Assembly: GCA_039026955.1 (NCBI GenBank)
Contig: JBCCLH010000002.1
Location: 62,001-126,000, forward strand
Reading direction: 5' to 3'
Source of the DNA: Kordia sp039026955
GTDB taxonomy: Bacteria > Bacteroidota > Bacteroidia > Flavobacteriales > Flavobacteriaceae
DNA length: 64,000 bases
Shown: piece by piece, positions 59,293 to 64,000 of the stretch
Numbering within the stretch: the stretch's first letter is position 1
Layout: every line of letters begins with the position of its first letter
Made by a program: the position numbers and the translations under genes
The notes under the pieces: model-generated
Told to the model about the DNA's origin: nothing
The model's input: the letters and a program-made list of their open reading frames with translations, nothing else
Database searches by the model: none

Positions 59293-60885
59293 ATGCAAGA
59301 CACCCAAAACGAAAAAAATCATCTAAAAAATAAGATCAAACATGTAATTGTGGTGATGTTTGAAAACCGCTCTTTTGATCATATGTTAGGCTTTTTATAC
59401 AAAGATCACGGAAATAAATCACCGTTAGGACACGATTTCGAAGGACTCACAGGTGATGAAACCAATCCTGATAGTCATGGAACAGCACACAAAGTTTTTG
59501 AAATTGATAAGAATGATAAGTATGCGTATTATATGCCAAAAATGGACCCAGGAGAAGGCTTTATGAATACTAATTTTCAGTTGTTTGGTGCTTTGAAACA
59601 TCCGTATCCGAAAGGAATTGCACACAATCAAGGTTTTGTACGCGATTTTGAGAATAAGATTGGCAATAAATATTTTGGCGATCCACCTTACAATGGAAAG
59701 AAGAAAACAGCAAACGATACCACAACAACGAAAAGTACAACCAATGCAAAACCAGCAGACAGTTACGATCATTCCAAAACATACCAAAATGACGATTACA
59801 AACATTGGTACACACATCACGCGCCACCAACATCGGGATTGGAAATTGTGAGTAAATTTCCAAGCACAGAACCCAAAGATATCATGGGCATCTACACGCC
59901 AGAGTTGCTTCCTATTTTATCAGGCTTAGCCAAAGGATATGCCGTTTGCGATCATTATTATTGTTCTGTTCCTTCGGAAACTTTGCCAAACAGAGCATTT
60001 ATGCACATGGCGACTTCGGAAGGACATTTGTATGACGAAATTAAATCCTACAGTGCGAAAAGTATCTTTAAAAATCTCTCAGATCATAATCGTACGTGGG
60101 GAATTTTTGCCGATAAACTACAAAAACCATACACCTACAGTTTTTGTCAAGATGTAGCTGACAATCCTACGCCTCAAGGTTGTTTTTGGGGAAGTTTTGG
60201 AGATTTCAAATTGATGTTAAAAGATAAAACCCTACCTGAATACACCTTTTTAGAACCTTCTTGGGGAAGCTACGGAAACAGTCAGCACCCAAATTATGAT
60301 GTAGCTGCAGGAGAAGCGTATATGTTGGAAATTTACAATGCAATTAGAGCCTCTGACTATTGGGAAGATACGTTGCTAATCATCAACTATGATGAACACG
60401 GAGGTTGCTACGACCACGTAACGCCACCACAAGGCGCTATGCCACCAAGTGCCACGACGCAGAATAAAAATGGTTTCCGATTTGATCGTTTTGGAGTGCG
60501 GGTGCCTTGCGTATTAATTTCTCCATGGATTGAAGCAGGAACAGTCTACAGAACGAAAGGAGAAACACCTTTAGATCATACTTCCATTCTAAAAACGATA
60601 GAAACACTATTTGATATTCCACCTTTGACAGATCGTGATATGGCAGCTTCCGACATGTTGGATGTGCTGACGCTAGAAACACCTCGAAAGGACAATCCAT
60701 TGAAAGGTGTGACACCACCAGTAGCAGATCAATCAGTAAAAATTCCGAATCATGCCTCGCAAATTGTTCGTGCACAAGCAGATGCGATTACTGATAAAAT
60801 CAACCGAGATTCTGGAGCACAAAACCAAACTCCTGCATTTCATTCCGATGAAGAAGCCAACGCATACATTCATCAAGAACATTAA
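59293..60885 (+). CDS. Phospholipase C/acid phosphatase-type phosphoesterase
   Basis: A 530-residue enzyme of the phosphoesterase family (with PlcC and AcpA). KHVIVVMFENRSFDHMLGFL is the metal- and catalysis-related N-terminal motif; YYCSVPSETLPNRAFMH, LLIINYDEHGGCYDHVTPP and RFGVRVPCVLISPW follow in the order of the family. It hydrolyses phosphate ester headgroups of phospholipids. Secreted members have a Tat signal; here the N-terminus (MQDTQNEKNHLKNK) lacks any signal. A Thr/Lys-rich insert lies at about residues 145-160. Terminator at 60915. Confidence 0.9.
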   Translation: MQDTQNEKNHLKNKIKHVIVVMFENRSFDHMLGFLYKDHGNKSPLGHDFEGLTGDETNPDSHGTAHKVFEIDKNDKYAYYMPKMDPGEGFMNTNFQLFGALKHPYPKGIAHNQGFVRDFENKIGNKYFGDPPYNGKKKTANDTTTTKSTTNAKPADSYDHSKTYQNDDYKHWYTHHAPPTSGLEIVSKFPSTEPKDIMGIYTPELLPILSGLAKGYAVCDHYYCSVPSETLPNRAFMHMATSEGHLYDEIKSYSAKSIFKNLSDHNRTWGIFADKLQKPYTYSFCQDVADNPTPQGCFWGSFGDFKLMLKDKTLPEYTFLEPSWGSYGNSQHPNYDVAAGEAYMLEIYNAIRASDYWEDTLLIINYDEHGGCYDHVTPPQGAMPPSATTQNKNGFRFDRFGVRVPCVLISPWIEAGTVYRTKGETPLDHTSILKTIETLFDIPPLTDRDMAASDMLDVLTLETPRKDNPLKGVTPPVADQSVKIPNHASQIVRAQADAITDKINRDSGAQNQTPAFHSDEEANAYIHQEH

Positions 60886-60914
60886 AATACTACCTAAAAA
60901 CATATATAGTACTG

Positions 60915-60947
60915 AAAAGGCTCAACAGTAATTTGTTGGGCTTTTTT
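60915..60947 (+). terminator. Terminator of the phosphoesterase gene
   Basis: An AAAAGGCTCAACA stem (with a G-T pair) and loop, closed by TGTTGGGCTTTTTT, begins 29 bases after the stop. A typical rho-independent terminator with a T-run. Confidence 0.8.
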
Positions 60948-61168
60948 CATTATGGGCTGTTATGAAAAGGTGGACTGATTAATTAGTCAACTACTTCGGG
61001 GCAAGCCCATGAAGCATCCAACGGAAACCATTAAAACATTTCGACGCAAGTGTCGGAACATTTTAAATCTCGATTATCGAGTAAAAAAGGTGTTTACCCC
61101 CTAAAAAAAGACACCTAAAGTTCTTATTTTTAAAGTCTTATCATGGCAAACTGTAAAATGATTTTCCA
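60948..61168. other. Gap with inverted-repeat motifs
   Basis: No gene in 221 bases. Palindromic bits include TGATTAATTAGTCA and CTCGATTATCGAG, and the CTACTTCGGGGCAAGCCCAT segment looks like an end of a dispersed element, but no second copy is present in this window, so it cannot be assigned. The promoter of the next gene is likely in its last 100 bases. Confidence 0.4.
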
Positions 61169-63337
61169 ATGAAAGCTACCATAGATTCCAAAAAGACCTC
61201 ATCTAAAAAAAATAATACTTCCTCTTTTATTGCACGAAAAGGGACCAACAAATCGCTATTCATTCAAGCGAAACTTGCCGTTGGTCAATCGAATGACAAA
61301 TATGAAAAAGAAGCAGATGCCATGGCGGAAAAAATCGTCACAAAAAGTAAAACGCCTAGGTTTATTTCTCCCACAAACAATGCATTGCCCACAAAAAATA
61401 ATGCTGCTAGCAATTCCATACAGCGAAAAACTGAAAAGGAAAAAGAGGAAGAAATTAGTGAAGTACAATTGAAACCTTCAAACACTACGCAGACACCATC
61501 TTCTTCGTTTGAATCCAAATTGAAAACTTCCCAAGGAAGCGGAAATCCAATGACAACTCCTGTAAAAACAGAAATGGAAGCTGGCTTTGGGCGAAATTTT
61601 AGCAATGTCCGAATTCACACAGGAAGCAATGCCATTCAAATGAGCAAAGATATGGGTGCCAAAGCCTTTACCAATGGGAATAATATTTACTTTAACAGCA
61701 ATCGATACAATCCAAATTCAGCTTCTGGAAAACGTCTGTTAGCCCACGAACTAACGCATGTTGTCCAACAAAAAAGCAACAGCACTGTAATCCAAAAAGA
61801 TGGCGATCCTGCAGCTGCAACGCCAGCGACAACAACTGCTACACCTACAACAACAAGTTCACCAAATACCGCAGAAACACAAGCAACAGTAGACGCTTTT
61901 CGAACGTTGGGCGGACAACTCGTCATGACTTCATCTATGTTATCGACAAAGGTTGGACCGCCGTCACAAAACCAAGATATCTTCTTAATTATTGGTCCGA
62001 CAACAAAAATTAGTAATATTGGTAGTGTATTATTACCGCTTTGGAATACGGCAACACCATTTACATCAGCAGGATCTACAACGCCAAATATTACCACACC
62101 ATTAACGGCTGATGAACTGGCAAAAGGATTATTCGTATTTAACCGTTACCAATTGGCAATTCCGCCCGCAGCAAATCCACCAACGATGACCAATTGGAAA
62201 ATTGGCATGCGTTTCCCATTACCAATTCGCATTGATCATGGAACTACAGAAGGCGTTTTACATCCACTGATTATTAGAAGTATGGCAGGCGGATTTGATA
62301 CCGCATGGAATGATTTGTTAGATGAATTGCCACAGCTAATAGAAAACACCACACCAGCCGATTTAACACAGCAAACACAAGATTTCATAACAACAAATTC
62401 ACGTTTTCTTGGATTGGCACTCATGGCAAGAGCTACTCAAAACGCCGTAGCCAATGAACAACTTATTCTAGAAGTATTTCGTCAATCTGGAACGAATGCG
62501 TTTAATGTTGCCTTAGACTTTATGTGGAATGCAGTGAATAGAGACATTTCTTTATTGCAAGGTCAAGAATCAGGAGCAAGAATCCTTGGAGCAATTTCAG
62601 CCATTCTAAATGCACCTCATACTGCACTTGATGCTACACTGCAATCTAAATTAGATCGAGCACAGCACATGTTAGGTTTGGTAAGTAGCGTAGAACCTGA
62701 ACGATTGACCCAATGGGAAGCTATCACAAGAGACGAGCGCTCTGTATATGTGATGCGCGTATTGATAGATAATTACAATTTCCCTATAAACGGTGCCGCA
62801 GGTTTGGTTGGAAACTTGTACAGTGAATCAGGTATTTTGCCTAACCGAGTGGAAGGAAATCGTGATCTATCAAATCCGATGCGCGCTAGAGATAACCGAG
62901 GACGAATGACTGATTTTACACCTGAGCAAATTATGAACAGAGTCTACAGAAGATCCGGTCCAAGACTCCCAGGAATTGGTTTGGCACAGTGGACAAGCGC
63001 TAACAGACGTGAAGGTTTATTTCAACACAGCTTTAGAGGACGACAAGATGGCGCTGATATTGTATACAACATGGAAGCGCAAATCGATTATCTTGTGACA
63101 GAATTACAAGGTTCTTACAGAAGAGTATATAACGTCATCACTGCCAATGATGTATCAGTACACGATGCGAGTGATGAAGTGATTTATAATTTTGAAATTC
63201 CAGGGTCAATTTTATCTGGAGGAAAAAAACTTCCGCGATCCAATGCACAAGTACAAAGGGCTTTTGGACATCGACGAAGCAACGGCGATAGAGCTTTACG
63301 CGCGTACAATGAATCGCAAGGAAATACGGAAGATTAA
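61169..63337 (+). CDS. DUF4157 protein with C-terminal phage-tail-lysozyme domain
   Basis: A 722-residue protein. Residues 1-130 are polar and low-complexity with EKEADAMAEKIV. DUF4157 (about 125-202) shows FGRNFSNVRIHTG and LLAHELTHVVQQK with H193-E194-x2-H197, a zinc-protease-like motif. A Thr/Ala/Pro linker (207-235) leads to a helical middle region. The C-terminal part (about 525-710) contains FPINGAAGLVGNLYSESGI and LAQWTSANRREGL, a phage-tail lysozyme signature with a probable catalytic Glu. No signal peptide. DUF4157 proteins are linked to extracellular contractile systems as cargo, suggesting a toxin that degrades peptidoglycan. Confidence 0.82.
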   Translation: MKATIDSKKTSSKKNNTSSFIARKGTNKSLFIQAKLAVGQSNDKYEKEADAMAEKIVTKSKTPRFISPTNNALPTKNNAASNSIQRKTEKEKEEEISEVQLKPSNTTQTPSSSFESKLKTSQGSGNPMTTPVKTEMEAGFGRNFSNVRIHTGSNAIQMSKDMGAKAFTNGNNIYFNSNRYNPNSASGKRLLAHELTHVVQQKSNSTVIQKDGDPAAATPATTTATPTTTSSPNTAETQATVDAFRTLGGQLVMTSSMLSTKVGPPSQNQDIFLIIGPTTKISNIGSVLLPLWNTATPFTSAGSTTPNITTPLTADELAKGLFVFNRYQLAIPPAANPPTMTNWKIGMRFPLPIRIDHGTTEGVLHPLIIRSMAGGFDTAWNDLLDELPQLIENTTPADLTQQTQDFITTNSRFLGLALMARATQNAVANEQLILEVFRQSGTNAFNVALDFMWNAVNRDISLLQGQESGARILGAISAILNAPHTALDATLQSKLDRAQHMLGLVSSVEPERLTQWEAITRDERSVYVMRVLIDNYNFPINGAAGLVGNLYSESGILPNRVEGNRDLSNPMRARDNRGRMTDFTPEQIMNRVYRRSGPRLPGIGLAQWTSANRREGLFQHSFRGRQDGADIVYNMEAQIDYLVTELQGSYRRVYNVITANDVSVHDASDEVIYNFEIPGSILSGGKKLPRSNAQVQRAFGHRRSNGDRALRAYNESQGNTED

Positions 63338-63456
63338 ATTTCATCACACTAAAAAGTAATCATATTCTTTAGTAGATTGAATTATACTACACAGATAAAA
63401 AGTCGAAAAATTTTTCACATTTAAAAAAAGTATATTTAGACTTTCAATAGTTCTGT

Positions 63457-64000
63457 ATGCACTCGTTACGATTTTCTTTTCTTGCTATTTCTCCGTTTAG
63501 AATTTTAGTCGTTGTAGCTATTTTGAATAGTTGTCTGAGTTTTGGTCAATCTAAAAAAATATTCCAAGAAACTTTTACCAAACTAGATGGTTTGTCTTTG
63601 GATCATATCAGCACACTATGTTTTGATAATGACGGATTTTTATGGCTAGGCGGAAGTCGTCAAGATAGCAGAGTCATTATTAGTGAACAAAAGAAACTCG
63701 CATTACAACGCTTCAACGGACAATCATTTCACAACATTCCACTACCCGATTTTGGATATCCAATTATAGAAGTTGCACAATTATTCAAACGAAACGATGG
63801 ACAGTTTTATGTATTAGTTCGTTCTTCAAAAGAATCTAAATTGGTACTTTTCAATCCGATCACAACAGTATTTACAAAGATTGAATTTCAAGACACTGCT
63901 ACAAAAATTTCTCGCGTATATCGTTATCAAAACAACAATTACATTCTCACACAAAAAGAAAAAACCATTACGCTGCAACATATTTCAGACGATTTACAAA
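63457..64000 (+). CDS. Two-component regulator propeller protein, N-terminal part
   Basis: The frame starts at the ATG at 63457 and is open to the window end (181 codons). It has a signal (ILVVVAILNSCLSFG) and then FTKLDGLSLDHISTLCFDND with GFLWLGG, which is the first blade of the two-component-regulator propeller. Such proteins are usually long hybrid sensors (propeller, Y_Y_Y domain, kinase or LuxR/AraC output). The rest lies outside the window, so kinase or not is unknown. Confidence 0.75.
   Translation, partial: MHSLRFSFLAISPFRILVVVAILNSCLSFGQSKKIFQETFTKLDGLSLDHISTLCFDNDGFLWLGGSRQDSRVIISEQKKLALQRFNGQSFHNIPLPDFGYPIIEVAQLFKRNDGQFYVLVRSSKESKLVLFNPITTVFTKIEFQDTATKISRVYRYQNNNYILTQKEKTITLQHISDDLQ

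Noticed and set aside
60948..61168. tRNA or small RNA gene
   Set aside because: The G/C-rich palindromic pieces do not fold into a cloverleaf and no anticodon arm can be drawn.

Overview
The window looks like a piece of a marine Flavobacteriaceae chromosome, most like Kordia by my recollection. It is AT-rich, has almost no Shine-Dalgarno sites, and carries typical Bacteroidota families: BF3164-type propeller lipoprotein, TlpA-like lipoproteins, DUF4212/ActP, an SSS-type sensor kinase, a PrpE-like synthetase, and GG-leader peptide precursors. No rRNA, tRNA or CRISPR array was seen. Many gaps hold short dispersed inverted repeats.

Layout. 1-2.7 kb: end of an arylsulfotransferase-like gene, a membrane protein and a block of dispersed repeats. 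2.7-6.1 kb: a light-repair operon (DUF2256, DASH cryptochrome, iron-sulfur photolyase-like protein, DUF2452). 6.2-14.8 kb: SGNH hydrolase, small unknowns, a YCII protein with a large ECF sigma factor, an orphan GG-leader peptide, an alpha-oxoamine synthase and a double GNAT. 14.8-28.4 kb: signal peptidase I, four small secreted four-cysteine peptides (the last two from a tandem duplication), then a tight six-gene operon: propeller lipoprotein, membrane thioredoxin-like protein, adaptor, two different RND pumps and a TolC-like outer-membrane protein. 28.5-36.1 kb: YitT, a short Crp-like regulator, a DEAD-box helicase, an LprI-like protein, a second GG-leader peptide, an S24 regulator and an exonuclease/GIY-YIG nuclease. 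36.2-49.6 kb: a TlpA lipoprotein between two matching repeats, then an acetate/propionate system (two acyl-CoA synthetases, ActP, DUF4212, porin, transporter-kinase fusion, response regulator, zinc-ribbon HTH protein). 49.8-52.6 kb: an AraC regulator, a second SGNH hydrolase and an AlkD-like HEAT protein.

The accessory part, 52.6-64 kb, is the most unusual. On the minus strand, a LytTR regulator is followed by a subtilase with PatA/PatG (cyanobactin protease) architecture, three small peptides with a shared leader, a PI-PLC-like protein and a fourth leader peptide. Two leaders end in GVNAS/GVNVS and one in GANAS, close to the G(L/V)(E/D)(A/P)S site cut by PatA-type proteases. This suggests an undescribed RiPP-like system with unmodified or lightly processed amphipathic products. 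On the plus strand follow a phospholipase C-type phosphoesterase and a DUF4157/phage-lysozyme protein, both without a signal peptide, and the start of a propeller-type sensor.

Three candidate peptide systems therefore share the window: the PatG-linked peptides, the four-cysteine peptides with an RND exporter, and two distant orphan GG-leader precursors that share a near-identical palindromic site at the same distance upstream. Functions come from motif recognition by eye; no database search was run.
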